Positions 6,635 to 15,699 are shown, numbered from the stretch's first letter. The stretch is 23,453 bases of DNA from MED-G82 sp964342675 (GCA_964342675.1 CAYFFR010000023.1:1-23453); one strand, 5' to 3'. The notes: generated by a model from the letters alone, not told the origin. Program-made: numbers and translations.

Positions 6635-8513
6635 ATTTCTTCATATTATTGACTATAGTACCCACATCATCATTAGCAATGGCTTCTTGCATTACCAACA
6701 GAATATTCTCAAATTCTTTTAGAGTAATAAAGTCCTCATTAGACTTAAAGATTTTACTATTCATAGTTTTTTCTTCGTCTCCTGATATTAAAAGCTCTTC
6801 ATACAACTTTTCACCTGGTCTTAATCCAACCTCAACAATTTCAATGCCTTCTGCACCAGATTCTCCTGCTACACTCCGTCCAGATAAGTGTATCAGCCTT
6901 TTAGCTAAATCAATTATTTTCATCTGCTTACCCATGTCTAAAATAAACACTTCTCCTCCTATAGACATTTCACCTGCCTGAATTACCAGGCTTGATGCCT
7001 CAGGTATAGTCATAAAGTATCTTTGTACCTGTCTATCGGTTAGTGTCACTGGTCCTCCCTTAGCAATTTGGTCAAGAAATAGTGGGATCACTGAACCGGA
7101 AGAGTTAATTACATTACCGAAACGTACCATACATAGTTTTGTACCAGAATTAGCATCGTTAAGTGCTTGAATAGCAATTTCTGCTAACCTTTTTGAAGCG
7201 CCCATGATATTGGTCGGTCGAACAGCTTTATCAGTAGACACTAGAACAAACGACTTAACACCAAATTCAATGGCTTTTTTAGCAAGTATATATGTACCTA
7301 TTAAGTTATTTTCTATAGATTTAGAAATATTATTCTCGTTCTCAACTAAAGGAACATGCTTATATGCTGCTGCATGATAAATAGTATCAATTTGATGCTT
7401 ATCAAATAAATGTTTTAAATGCGATTGATCCTTAATGTCCCCTAATATGGGCACTAGTTCAGTTGTTAATTGATGTTTATCTAAAATCAATCTGGATTCT
7501 TCTAGGATTTTAAACAAGTTGAATTCAGAGATATCAAATAAAATAATTCTTTTAGGGTCATTTAAAAGTATCTGGCGAACAATTTCTGATCCAATTGATC
7601 CACCAGAACCCGTAATGAGAAACTCTCTATCTTTACAATCTTTAATTTTGAGCTCATCAACTCTTCGTCCAGGCAAAATATCATTTAAAGATAAATTCTG
7701 AATATCAGACATCTTTTTAGAATCAAAAATTAATTCATGGAAAGCTGGAACCGTTCTCACAGATATTTTTAATTCTTCTAAAGTAGAAATAACTTCTCTT
7801 CTTCTATTTATATCAAGGCTAGGGATTGCAAGCAAAACCTCTATATCTGGATTATTTTGTTTAATTTGCTTTAGTTTGCTGAAAGACCCAAAGATAGGGA
7901 TATTATTAATCGAACGGTCTTTTAAATCTTTAGAATCATCAAAAAATGCAATTAACTCCTTTGTTCTGTCCATTTGAATAGCTTGCATAAGCTCCTTGCC
8001 AACAGCTCCCGCTCCATATATCAGAACAGGTTTTGCATTCGCTTCTTTCTTATATGGATGAAGAATGATTTTAGCAGTATCTCTGCTGAGATTGATTAGA
8101 GCATAAAATACCGAAGAAAGAAGTAAAGCATATAAGAAAACGAGTGGGTAAACTGGAGTAACATTTTGAGGCACATACATGATATACATCCCCCAAGAGC
8201 CAAAACCAAAAATTAAACAACCAATAATTGATGTCATGATTGAGTCCATGGAATCAAAGAACCTAATAAGGGATTTATAAAATCCAAAAATAGTTAAAAA
8301 TGAGATTGCTACTAGAATAGGTACAATGAACTGAAGATACAGTGTAGAGATAATTTCTATAATTGGGGTCCTTTTGCCTCCACCGAAGAAGGTAAGTAAT
8401 GGTGGGCCTATAGTAACCCAAGCAATAAACCCTAAAGAAACATCATTTAACCATAATAGAATTTGTTTCTGGGTTCTGTTAAGTGATGAAAGTTTTTGTC
8501 CGAATGGGTTCAA
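6597..8513 (-). CDS. Membrane-bound UDP-sugar 4,6-dehydratase (WbpM/PglF/FlaA1-type)
   Basis: Likely converts UDP-GlcNAc to UDP-4-keto-6-deoxy-HexNAc, the entry step to QuiNAc, FucNAc or bacillosamine-type sugars. Across 638 residues, the N-terminal ~145 contain about four membrane segments, then a nucleotide-binding fold with YGAGAVGKE (166-174), then the dehydratase domain with TGSGGSIGSE (301-310), AAAYKHVPLVE (381-391), STDKAVRP (426-433) and MGASKR (437-442). In the last motif Met replaces the SDR Tyr, which is normal for this subfamily. The start must be TTG at 8513, preceded by AAGG about eight bases upstream inside the end of the previous gene. The epimerase gene lies 5 nt upstream, which makes the pair look like a two-step deoxysugar route feeding the divergent phosphoglycosyl transferase. 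Confidence 0.93.
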   Translation of the reverse strand: MNPFGQKLSSLNRTQKQILLWLNDVSLGFIAWVTIGPPLLTFFGGGKRTPIIEIISTLYLQFIVPILVAISFLTIFGFYKSLIRFFDSMDSIMTSIIGCLIFGFGSWGMYIMYVPQNVTPVYPLVFLYALLLSSVFYALINLSRDTAKIILHPYKKEANAKPVLIYGAGAVGKELMQAIQMDRTKELIAFFDDSKDLKDRSINNIPIFGSFSKLKQIKQNNPDIEVLLAIPSLDINRRREVISTLEELKISVRTVPAFHELIFDSKKMSDIQNLSLNDILPGRRVDELKIKDCKDREFLITGSGGSIGSEIVRQILLNDPKRIILFDISEFNLFKILEESRLILDKHQLTTELVPILGDIKDQSHLKHLFDKHQIDTIYHAAAYKHVPLVENENNISKSIENNLIGTYILAKKAIEFGVKSFVLVSTDKAVRPTNIMGASKRLAEIAIQALNDANSGTKLCMVRFGNVINSSGSVIPLFLDQIAKGGPVTLTDRQVQRYFMTIPEASSLVIQAGEMSIGGEVFILDMGKQMKIIDLAKRLIHLSGRSVAGESGAEGIEIVEVGLRPGEKLYEELLISGDEEKTMNSKIFKSNEDFITLKEFENILLVMQEAIANDDVGTIVNNMKKYVSGFNNDKAST

Positions 8514-8518
8514 TTTTT

Positions 8519-9382
8519 TTACCTTAAAATATCATTTATTGAGATGAATAAAACATCAAATTGTTTCGCAAATTTTGATGTATCTATTGAGTGATTAGCA
8601 CAAATATTTAAATACACCCCTTTTAAAATAGGTATTTTAGCCACTAATCTTTCAAAAACTCCAGAAACATTAACTTTTCTAATAGTTCTTCGTTTTGAAA
8701 GACAGTATATTTCTAATAATTTATTAGTAGAAATAGGTTCCGGATTACTAATATTAAACACAGTATCTCTATTGCCCGTTAAACCATCTAAATTACCTAA
8801 GACCGTATCTAAAGCTATTAATAGATTATGTTTAGAAAGGAATGATCGAGAATTTATTCCAGCCTTACTAAAAAAAGGAATCGGCCAACCACGTAAAGTG
8901 AAATTTATTAATCGTGAGATTTTAGAGCTGCTCTTTAAATCTAAGAAAGGAGCTAATCTTAGAGATATTAAGTTAATTCTTGCTTTCTTGCACCCTTCAG
9001 TTAATAGGCCTTCGCATGCTAATTTTGCTTTTGCATAAGGGGTGGTTGGCTGAGGGTCAATATCCTCTCTTGATAGGATGGTGCTTCCATATACTTGAGA
9101 AGTGCTAAAAAATAATAAATTATTAATTTGGTATTTTTTACAGAAATCTAATGCCTTTTGTGCAATAGCTATCTCATCATCTATCTCATGATCTGCTAAG
9201 TTAGAGTTTTTACTAGCTAAATGCACCAAGCAATCTGCTTGGTGATAATTAATTTTATTTACCAAGATATCTTCAGCTGATGATCTAAAAGAGACAGGGA
9301 TCACTTCATTTGAAGTATCTTGATAATGATCCGAGATTATTCTGCCAATTGATCCCGATGATCCGCTTAGAGCAATTCTCAT
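8519..9382 (-). CDS. NAD-dependent epimerase/dehydratase-family sugar reductase or epimerase
   Basis: Extended SDR acting on a nucleotide sugar. Over 287 residues it shows the Rossmann motif GSSGSIG (7-13), HLAS (54-57), FFSTSQVYG (91-99) and the catalytic YAKAK (Tyr116, Lys120). The C-terminal substrate domain is present, though the protein is a little shorter than typical GalE/RmlD enzymes. Next to a WbpM/PglF-type dehydratase and opposite a PglC-like transferase, the likeliest job is 4-keto reduction of UDP-4-keto-6-deoxy-HexNAc, as WbpV/WbpK do; this is inferred from context. It is the first gene of the eight-gene operon. The start is ATG at 9382; the 46-nt gap to the divergent gene must hold its promoter, but I see no convincing boxes. 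Confidence 0.87.
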   Translation of the reverse strand: MRIALSGSSGSIGRIISDHYQDTSNEVIPVSFRSSAEDILVNKINYHQADCLVHLASKNSNLADHEIDDEIAIAQKALDFCKKYQINNLLFFSTSQVYGSTILSREDIDPQPTTPYAKAKLACEGLLTEGCKKARINLISLRLAPFLDLKSSSKISRLINFTLRGWPIPFFSKAGINSRSFLSKHNLLIALDTVLGNLDGLTGNRDTVFNISNPEPISTNKLLEIYCLSKRRTIRKVNVSGVFERLVAKIPILKGVYLNICANHSIDTSKFAKQFDVLFISINDILR

Positions 9383-9428
9383 AATGTTGATATAAAATGC
9401 TCATTTTAGCGTAATTTTATGCTTTTAA

Positions 9429-10013
9429 ATGCTTATGCTAGTTCTTATAAGGAATCTTATTTGTTTAATCGCATTATTGGTCTTGTTTCCAATAATAGTA
9501 ATTTGTGGTCTTTTGGTAATAATAGAGGATGGTCTCCCTGTTATTTTCAAGCAAGCAAGACTTGGGAAAGATAAGGAAGAATTTATGATCTATAAGCTCA
9601 GAACCATGAAAAAGAATGTTCCAAGTTTGGGTACACATGAAATAGACAGCACATTATATTTAAGAGTTGGAAGTCTATTACGAATAAGTAAGTTAGATGA
9701 ATTACCTCAATTATTTAACGTCATCTCTGGAGATCTGAATCTTGTAGGTCCTAGACCTGGCCTACCTAATCAGACTGATTTAAAAGAATCTAGGGCAAAC
9801 AAAAATATTTTCTTAATAAAACCGGGAATAACTGGCTTGGGACAAGTTACTGGTTACAATATGAGTAACCCACCATTACTTAGTGAGGTAGATAAGGTTT
9901 ATATGGATTCTAAAAGCATGCTTTTAGATATTAAAATTCTTATTGCTACCTTTACTCCATTATTTAGAAAGCAATTAAAACAATTTGTGCTAAAAAGAAT
10001 CAATCATGTTTAA
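9429..10013 (+). CDS. Small initiating phosphoglycosyl transferase (PglC/bacterial sugar transferase family)
   Basis: Transfers a phospho-sugar from a UDP-sugar to undecaprenyl phosphate, the first membrane step of O-antigen, capsule or glycoprotein glycan assembly. The 194 residues fit the minimal PglC-type monotopic enzyme without the N-terminal extension of WbaP/WcaJ. Seen: one N-terminal hydrophobic helix (about 6-33), KQARLGKD (41-48), YKLRTMKK (55-62), the catalytic Asp90-Glu91 in LDELPQLFNVISGDLNLVGPRP (89-110), and PGITGLGQ. The usual Lys-Arg-x-x-Asp just before the first helix is not evident; the helix starts after only about six residues. An in-frame stop sits directly before ATG 9429, so the start is 9429 or ATG 9435; neither has a strong ribosome-binding site. 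It is divergent from the sugar-modifying operon and overlaps the next gene by 8 nt. Confidence 0.9.
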   Translation: MLMLVLIRNLICLIALLVLFPIIVICGLLVIIEDGLPVIFKQARLGKDKEEFMIYKLRTMKKNVPSLGTHEIDSTLYLRVGSLLRISKLDELPQLFNVISGDLNLVGPRPGLPNQTDLKESRANKNIFLIKPGITGLGQVTGYNMSNPPLLSEVDKVYMDSKSMLLDIKILIATFTPLFRKQLKQFVLKRINHV

Positions 10014-10422
10014 GTTTTTTAAAAAACAACACCAAATTAATAAAGGAAACAAAGCTAGAAATACCCAGACATATGCAATTTGTTTAATGATCGAAGTTGC
10101 AAGAATGGATGGTATAGTCAAACCAGAAGAAATTAATGAAATAAAAAAGAGAGTTCAAAAGCTTCTGCCCTCCGAAGATGCTAATTCTGTATTTGAAAGA
10201 ATGCTTGAGATTTCTAAAGAAGAGACCTCAATGCACCCGTTTATTAAACAAATTAATGCAGATTTTGATCAGCAAGCAAAAATAAATCTAATGGAAGATA
10301 TTTGGTTGCTAATTAAATCGGATAATGAGATTGATCCATATGAAGAATCATTATTTTATAAAATAGGAGATCTGTTAAAGATTAGAAGGTCGCTATTAAA
10401 TCAAATTAAATCTAAGGTTTAA
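10006..10422 (+). CDS. TerB-like acidic-motif protein
   Basis: A 138-residue all-alpha protein resembling the TerB / tellurite-resistance family. Two family-like helical repeats are visible: CLMIEVARMDGIVKPEE (26-42) and a later WLLIKSDNEIDPYEES, each a hydrophobic helix followed by an acidic turn and a Glu, the pattern thought to bind metal in TerB. The N-terminus is strongly basic (MFKFFKKQHQ). No signal peptide or membrane segment. It overlaps the phosphoglycosyl transferase gene by 8 nt, so the two are probably co-translated, and its 3' end overlaps the convergent DUF3604 gene by 11 nt. Stand-alone TerB-domain proteins of this size are common in proteobacteria and their function is unclear; a link to glycan assembly is suggested only by position. 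Confidence 0.72.
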   Translation: MFKFFKKQHQINKGNKARNTQTYAICLMIEVARMDGIVKPEEINEIKKRVQKLLPSEDANSVFERMLEISKEETSMHPFIKQINADFDQQAKINLMEDIWLLIKSDNEIDPYEESLFYKIGDLLKIRRSLLNQIKSKV

Positions 10423-12610
10423 TTAAATAGATTGGTGATGACCAAGCTCTTTCTTGGGTTGGCCATAAACAATCAGAATCTAAATCAGTCTTGTAGTTAC
10501 CATGACACATGCTCACTTCACTATTGCTTGATTGATCTACAAATATTTGCCTACCATTTATAGCATCGGTTTGTTCTTGTATCACTCTGACGTAATAATT
10601 ACTATCACGCTCATACTCTTCATCTTGAAAAGTTATCACGCAACCATTTGAGTCTTGTTTGCAGTCAAAAGATTTCCATGGGTCTTGAATTAGAGTTGAA
10701 ATCTCTTCGCCCTGATAAGTCTGAGGAGTAATTTTAATGATTTCTATTTTATCAATTAAATATCTTTCATCATCTGGGTTATAGCATTCTCCTGAGCACA
10801 AATAATCTAGTCTTCTAGCAGACAATGAATCAATCGATGTATCTGGACAACCGGGTTTTTGTTTAAAAGAGCCTGCTGTTTTAACTAAAAAGCTTGGGTT
10901 TTGGCTCATGATCACTTTTTCACCCATGAGAGATCTTCCCGATGGCGAATTTAAAAGCTCAAACCACAATAATATTCTTGGGCCAGATGTTCCATAGACT
11001 CTTTTATTTTTTAGCGCCTCCCAAATATCATCTTGTGATCTGCCTTTAGAATGAACTGCCACAATACCACCGGGATAAACAAAACTAGAATTCCGTTCAA
11101 AGTCTGATACAGATCTACCAGCAAGAGTTTCTGGAATTTCAGGAAAGTTTGGGTCTTCTGCTTTATATGTGAAATCAAACCAGCTTGATCTAAACCCAGA
11201 GGCAAAAGTCATCTTTCTCCGCTCATACTGCTTATACCCTGTTCCAGGTCTGGCAGTGTGATCATCAGTCGAAGCAATAAAACCAAATTCATATCTGGAT
11301 GGTTCATCATTGTCAAAATTTGTCAGTGCCATAGCATATTGCGCTGATTGTTTGGGCCGATAATTAAACGAGGGCTTAAAACAGTCAAGGCACTGATTAC
11401 AATTCAACCATTCCTCAGGTTCTGATTCAGGAAATACCATGTTTGAATAAGGTCCTGCTAATAAAGCGTACTGCTTTGCTAACTCTACCCTTGCTTCACA
11501 CTCTTCATCAGAGAGTCCATCGCATCGTTTTTTCATAATTTCTCCTGCCTGCCAACAACATGGTAGAAAGTCATCAGTGGGCTCTGGACAAAAAGTTGAT
11601 CCATCAGGATTGATGCCAGAAGCAATAAATGATCTAAATTCTTCACTATTACCATGACCTGACATTACTTCAAGCAAGATCTGTTTCTCTGGGTCATGAC
11701 CATCAGAATTTAATCTGTTATCCCAGCTTGCATTGTATGGAACATGAAATCCCCACGTTGTACCATGAGGAATGACAATTGAATCAAAGCCCCATTCATC
11801 TAATTTAGAAAAGAGGTCTCCTGGGGTCTTAGCATATTCATAACAGTCTAATGGTAAATCTTGTACAGGAGTTGAGCTATCGCAATAAGGAACATCTTCT
11901 ACTCTATTAAGAAGCCACTCTAAATCTGAGTATCTTTTAAAGTTAAGTGGATCTATCCATCTCGCTTGGACAGCATCCCTAGTGGTATTAAATACCCCTA
12001 AGCCGGATTCAGGAGTTCTTGATCCAATAGGTCTTGATGGTAAATTCTCAATATCTTTAAAGATTACATTGCGATGACCCCAGTGATTATCCTTCGTATT
12101 CCCAATTTGTGTCCACTCCCATCCAGGAAAAACAGTTAAATCATTTACTACAGGATCATCGTTTGAAATATTACATTGCTGAATAATCTTCTTTTGTTCC
12201 TGCCAATGCTCTGGAGTGAGTGATTCTGCATGATCATTGAAACTAAAGAAATCTAAATTTGCACAATATCTAGCAAAATCACATGCCATGGCACTATCGT
12301 GGATTCCTTGTAAGCCCATCATTGGTAATTCAAGTGTAAATGCATCGAGTGAATATGTTGTATGCACATGCAAATCACCAAATAAAATTTGATATTCATC
12401 TAAATCCTGCTCAGCTTGATGAAAGAGGTGGTCTTTGCTTTTATAGAATTTGCTATCGCTATTATAAATTAACTTAGGATCTCTAGGTGCTCCCTCAAGC
12501 GCTGAGTTCTTTACATCTGTACCACGAACAAAAAGATAAAAAATTAGAATAATAATTAGAACTAAGCCAAACTTTAGGGCTCTTCTTCTAGAATACTGTG
12601 AGCTGGCCAT
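10412..12610 (-). CDS. Membrane-anchored DUF3604 protein (PHP-like metallohydrolase)
   Basis: A 732-residue member of the DUF3604 family, related to PHP-type metal-dependent phosphoesterases; no substrate is established. An N-terminal basic patch (SRRRALK) precedes a single membrane helix (about 14-28), so the bulk is probably periplasmic. The PHP-like signature GDLHVHTTYSLDA (78-90) supplies His81 and His83; later HGTTWGFHVPYN and STDDHTARPG offer further metal ligands, and ALKNKRVYGTSGPRI is the family's C-terminal segment. The middle is Cys-rich (CCW, CNQCLDC), consistent with disulfides outside the cytoplasm. The start ATG at 12610 lies inside the 3' end of the carboxylesterase gene, overlapping it by 23 nt, so the two proteins probably act together. 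Confidence 0.88.
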   Translation of the reverse strand: MASSQYSRRRALKFGLVLIIILIFYLFVRGTDVKNSALEGAPRDPKLIYNSDSKFYKSKDHLFHQAEQDLDEYQILFGDLHVHTTYSLDAFTLELPMMGLQGIHDSAMACDFARYCANLDFFSFNDHAESLTPEHWQEQKKIIQQCNISNDDPVVNDLTVFPGWEWTQIGNTKDNHWGHRNVIFKDIENLPSRPIGSRTPESGLGVFNTTRDAVQARWIDPLNFKRYSDLEWLLNRVEDVPYCDSSTPVQDLPLDCYEYAKTPGDLFSKLDEWGFDSIVIPHGTTWGFHVPYNASWDNRLNSDGHDPEKQILLEVMSGHGNSEEFRSFIASGINPDGSTFCPEPTDDFLPCCWQAGEIMKKRCDGLSDEECEARVELAKQYALLAGPYSNMVFPESEPEEWLNCNQCLDCFKPSFNYRPKQSAQYAMALTNFDNDEPSRYEFGFIASTDDHTARPGTGYKQYERRKMTFASGFRSSWFDFTYKAEDPNFPEIPETLAGRSVSDFERNSSFVYPGGIVAVHSKGRSQDDIWEALKNKRVYGTSGPRILLWFELLNSPSGRSLMGEKVIMSQNPSFLVKTAGSFKQKPGCPDTSIDSLSARRLDYLCSGECYNPDDERYLIDKIEIIKITPQTYQGEEISTLIQDPWKSFDCKQDSNGCVITFQDEEYERDSNYYVRVIQEQTDAINGRQIFVDQSSNSEVSMCHGNYKTDLDSDCLWPTQERAWSSPIYLIKP

Positions 12611-14399
12611 GCTTATTTAACAGGTCTCTTTCAAGGTTTTTAATTTCCAATTCCAAATCATAAATATTGCAGGCATTCTGATTCCACTGTGAGATTAAAT
12701 TAGATTGCGGATCGCCAATATTAATAGCAACTTCTCTAACTAACATACATTTCTCAAGTAAAGAGCCAGGTTCATTATCTGAAAAACTTACAATGGACTC
12801 TAATGTCTTTTGATCATTTAACACTCTTAAATCTTTATCTTGATCTAAAACTAAAAACTTTCTCTCTAAAGGATCAAAATTAGGCCATGATAATATATTA
12901 TTTTTAAGCTTAGGTTGACCATGTTTAGCAAAATTTGTCCAGGTTTCCATCATCGTTTGTTCCATCTCAAACAAAGGTTCTTTTTTTGGGTAAACATATC
13001 GTGTGATTGGACCAAATTTATAATTCCCTGTGAGAAAAGCAATTTCGAATCCATGAGTCGCACCCATAAGATTAGGAAAATCTGCATAAAAGCTCTTTCT
13101 CTGATGATCCCAATCAAAACGATAAGCATATAAATCTTTATAGCCTGCTCTATGCATACTCATCAAAGGTTCGTCGACCCCTCGATATTTCCATGCATCT
13201 GATCTAGTTTTAAGCCAGAATTTATAAAGATCAGGTTTTGTAAGTTTTAATTTTGGAATAGGTATCAGTCTGGTAAATGGGTATGTTTTTTTAACAAAAT
13301 AACGGTGTGCTCCAATCCATAAAGAAAGCTCATCCTTATTAGACCCAAATATTACTGGTATTTTTTTTGCATATTCCTGTTTCCCAAGCGCATCTAACAA
13401 ACCTATTTTTGGAATAGTTATACCGTCTCTAGTTAATAAAGGAAGATAATCTAAGGTCTCCTCTTCTAATTCAATATATAGTGCTAATAATGCTTGCGAA
13501 TCTAAAGACCTTAAAATCTTGCTTTGCTCTTGAAGCGTGAGATCATTAAATCGTTCAACCCTGCCATTAGTTAGCTGAGTAATATTAGAATCGGATAATA
13601 TAGCCATCGACCCTAACTCATTATTAATGCTACCATCCTGATCAATACCTATCGACTGTTCAACTGTATAGCTAGTTGTATAGCCAGATTGAGCAATAGC
13701 CTTATGGAATAAGTTATTGGATAGCGGTGATGCTAAAAGAGACATAACATTATGTCCTCCAGCAGATTCACCAAAGATTAAAACATTAGATGGATCGCCG
13801 CCAAACTTTTCAATATTCTTGCTAACCCATTTAAGGGCCATAATTAAATCTAAAGTACCAAAGTTTGAGGCTTTATCAATGCCGTCTTGTAGTGGTTGAA
13901 TTGATGGATGAGTAAACCAACCAAAGGGTCCTAGTCTATAATTTACAGTTACAACAACAACATTTTGTGTCCTAACCATTTTAGAAAAATCATAGTAATT
14001 TTTTGTCCCGGTTGTATTGCCTCCTCCATGTATCCAGAACATTACTGGCAGAGAAGATTGTTGATAGTTGACAGGTGATTTTATATCCAAGTATAAACAA
14101 TCCTCTGAACCCACTACACCTTGACCTTCGATACCAGCATACCTTGATGGTTCTTGTATACAACCACTAATATTACGTTCTTGAATGATGTATTCTGGTT
14201 GAATTAATTCTTGTGGTGCTCTCCAGCGTAGTTCATTGATTGGTGGTTTTGCATAGGGAATATTATTCCAGCTAGCTACATTTTTTTTGATTGTCCCATT
14301 AACTATGCCAGAAGATGTTTCAATCACTTCATCTGCTGATACAAATGAAATGCAAATAGCAAGAAAGAAAAAGTTAATTAATTTAGAATTAAAAAACAT
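12588..14399 (-). CDS. Secreted type-B carboxylesterase
   Basis: An alpha/beta-hydrolase of the carboxylesterase B/cholinesterase family, 603 residues (family about 500-600). A signal peptide (MFFNSKLINFFFLAICISFVSA) is visible. Family marks follow: IPYAKPPINELRWRAPQ (47-63), SEDCLYLD with Cys101, likely paired with Cys80, oxyanion-hole HGGG (124-127), nucleophile Ser212 in FGESAGGHN, acid Glu357 in FGSNKDE, and His449 in ATHGFE. The triad is therefore complete. The start ATG at 14399 has no clear ribosome-binding site. It is the first gene of a two-gene unit with the DUF3604 protein and is divergent from the HsaA-like monooxygenase gene across a 94-nt gap. The natural ester is unknown; steryl or terpenoid esters would fit the neighbours, but this is speculation. 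Confidence 0.92.
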   Translation of the reverse strand: MFFNSKLINFFFLAICISFVSADEVIETSSGIVNGTIKKNVASWNNIPYAKPPINELRWRAPQELIQPEYIIQERNISGCIQEPSRYAGIEGQGVVGSEDCLYLDIKSPVNYQQSSLPVMFWIHGGGNTTGTKNYYDFSKMVRTQNVVVVTVNYRLGPFGWFTHPSIQPLQDGIDKASNFGTLDLIMALKWVSKNIEKFGGDPSNVLIFGESAGGHNVMSLLASPLSNNLFHKAIAQSGYTTSYTVEQSIGIDQDGSINNELGSMAILSDSNITQLTNGRVERFNDLTLQEQSKILRSLDSQALLALYIELEEETLDYLPLLTRDGITIPKIGLLDALGKQEYAKKIPVIFGSNKDELSLWIGAHRYFVKKTYPFTRLIPIPKLKLTKPDLYKFWLKTRSDAWKYRGVDEPLMSMHRAGYKDLYAYRFDWDHQRKSFYADFPNLMGATHGFEIAFLTGNYKFGPITRYVYPKKEPLFEMEQTMMETWTNFAKHGQPKLKNNILSWPNFDPLERKFLVLDQDKDLRVLNDQKTLESIVSFSDNEPGSLLEKCMLVREVAINIGDPQSNLISQWNQNACNIYDLELEIKNLERDLLNKHGQLTVF

Positions 14400-14449
14400 G
14401 AAGATATATTAATATATTGACTTAATTTAACAAACCAAAATCTTCAAGC

Positions 14450-14486
14450 TATACTTCTTTTTTTTATAAATCTTAGTATTAGGAAA
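14450..14486 (+). promoter_or_regulatory. Possible promoter -10 and ribosome-binding site of the HsaA-like gene
   Basis: In the 94-nt divergent gap a TATACT -10-like box (14450-14455) is followed by a T-rich stretch and the Shine-Dalgarno sequence AGGAAA (14481-14486), seven bases before the ATG at 14494. No good -35 box is seen at the right spacing, so the promoter part is tentative; the ribosome-binding site is convincing. Confidence 0.4.
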
Positions 14487-14493
14487 TATACAT

Positions 14494-15699
14494 ATGTCAT
14501 ATAAATTCTCCACCCAAATAGATAGAACCAATAAAAATCTACATAATCAATTAATAGATTCAGCAGAGAAACTTATACCAATTCTTAGAGATAGATCAAA
14601 ACAAGCTAATGAATCTAGACGAATTCCAAAAGAAACTATAGCTGATTTTAAAGAAGCTGGTTTTTTTAAGATCTTACAGCCAAAACAATATGGTGGATAT
14701 GAATTGGATCCGCATACGTTTTTTGAAGTTCAGCTTAAAATAGCTGAAGGTTGTATGTCGAGTGCATGGGTATTGGGAATCATAGCAGTTCATCCATTTC
14801 AACTAGCGTTATATGATAAAAAAGCTCAAGATGAAGTTTGGGCTGAAAATCCTGAAGCTTTAATAGCCTCATCTTATGCTCCTTTAGGAAAAGTTGAGAG
14901 AGTAGAAAATGGTTTTAAGTTATCTGGTCATTGGCAATGGTCAAGCGGTTCTGACCATTGTTCTTGGATTTTTCTTGGTGCATTAGTTTTTCCTGAGAAA
15001 GAAGGGGCTCCAGAATATAGAACTTTTTTACTTCCTAAGAAAGACTATGAAATTAAAGATACATGGTACTCAATGGGGTTAAAGGCTACTGGTAGCCAAG
15101 ATATTCATGTTCAAGATATTTTTGTTCCTGAGTATAGAACCCATAAACAATCTGATGGCTTTAACCTAACAAACCCTGGTTATGCAGTTAACAAAAATAA
15201 TCTGTATAAAATTCCATGGGGACAACTTTTTGTAAGAGTTGTTTCTACTCCGGCTATTGGGGCTACTAAAGAATTCTTAAGAGAGTTTATACATGGAGCA
15301 AATAATAAATCTTCAAGCGATCCTTCAAAACTTGCAGGAGATACTAATACTCAAGAACTTATAGCTAATGCTGCTTCTGAAATAGATGCTCTAGAAACAA
15401 TTATGTTTAGGAATCTGGATGTAATGTTAGACATGACTGGAAATCAAGGTGGCATGCCTATGATAGATAGAGTAAAGTTTAGGTATGATGCATCTTTGGT
15501 AATAGAAAAATGCCTCAAAGTAGTTGATGAGCTTTTCTCAAATGCAGGAGGAGCCTCTGTTTTTACAGGATCAAGAGTTCAAGATTTATTTTTAGATGTA
15601 CATACAAGCAGGGCTCACGTCGCAAATAATCCAGTTAATTTTGCTAGGAATTATGGAGCTATGCAGCTCGGCTTAGAAAATACTGATTTCTTTGTTTGA
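14494..15699 (+). CDS. HsaA-like flavin-dependent monooxygenase (acyl-CoA dehydrogenase fold)
   Basis: A 401-residue group D flavin monooxygenase, the reduced-flavin-using oxygenase component of two-component hydroxylases. The closest family I recognise is HsaA, which hydroxylates the phenolic ring of 3-HSA in steroid degradation: shared segments include LQPKQYGGYE, KIAEGCMSSAWVLG, ASSYAPLGKVE, SGHWQWSSGSDHCSWIFLGA, and the late SNAGGASVFTGSRVQD. The family length is about 390-400. HsaA needs a flavin reductase (HsaB); none is in the window. A good AGGAAA ribosome-binding site supports ATG 14494. The gene stands alone on the plus strand and its stop abuts the convergent SDR stop with no gap. 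Other two-component hydroxylases (HpaB-like C2, DszC) are more distant alternatives; a substrate other than steroids is quite possible. Confidence 0.82.
   Translation: MSYKFSTQIDRTNKNLHNQLIDSAEKLIPILRDRSKQANESRRIPKETIADFKEAGFFKILQPKQYGGYELDPHTFFEVQLKIAEGCMSSAWVLGIIAVHPFQLALYDKKAQDEVWAENPEALIASSYAPLGKVERVENGFKLSGHWQWSSGSDHCSWIFLGALVFPEKEGAPEYRTFLLPKKDYEIKDTWYSMGLKATGSQDIHVQDIFVPEYRTHKQSDGFNLTNPGYAVNKNNLYKIPWGQLFVRVVSTPAIGATKEFLREFIHGANNKSSSDPSKLAGDTNTQELIANAASEIDALETIMFRNLDVMLDMTGNQGGMPMIDRVKFRYDASLVIEKCLKVVDELFSNAGGASVFTGSRVQDLFLDVHTSRAHVANNPVNFARNYGAMQLGLENTDFFV

Noticed and set aside
6601..6981. Plus-strand open frame of 126 codons
   Set aside because: Antisense to the C-terminal part of the UDP-sugar dehydratase gene; no recognisable motif and no ribosome-binding site.
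6597..8513. Missing SDR tyrosine (Met437) in the UDP-sugar dehydratase
   Set aside because: Met at this place is normal for the WbpM/PglF/FlaA1 subfamily, which uses other residues for catalysis.
9419..9428. ATG at 9419 as start of the phosphoglycosyl transferase or a frameshifted N-terminus
   Set aside because: It is in another frame, and the peptide it encodes does not resemble the family N-terminus; the frame from 9429 has a proper membrane helix.
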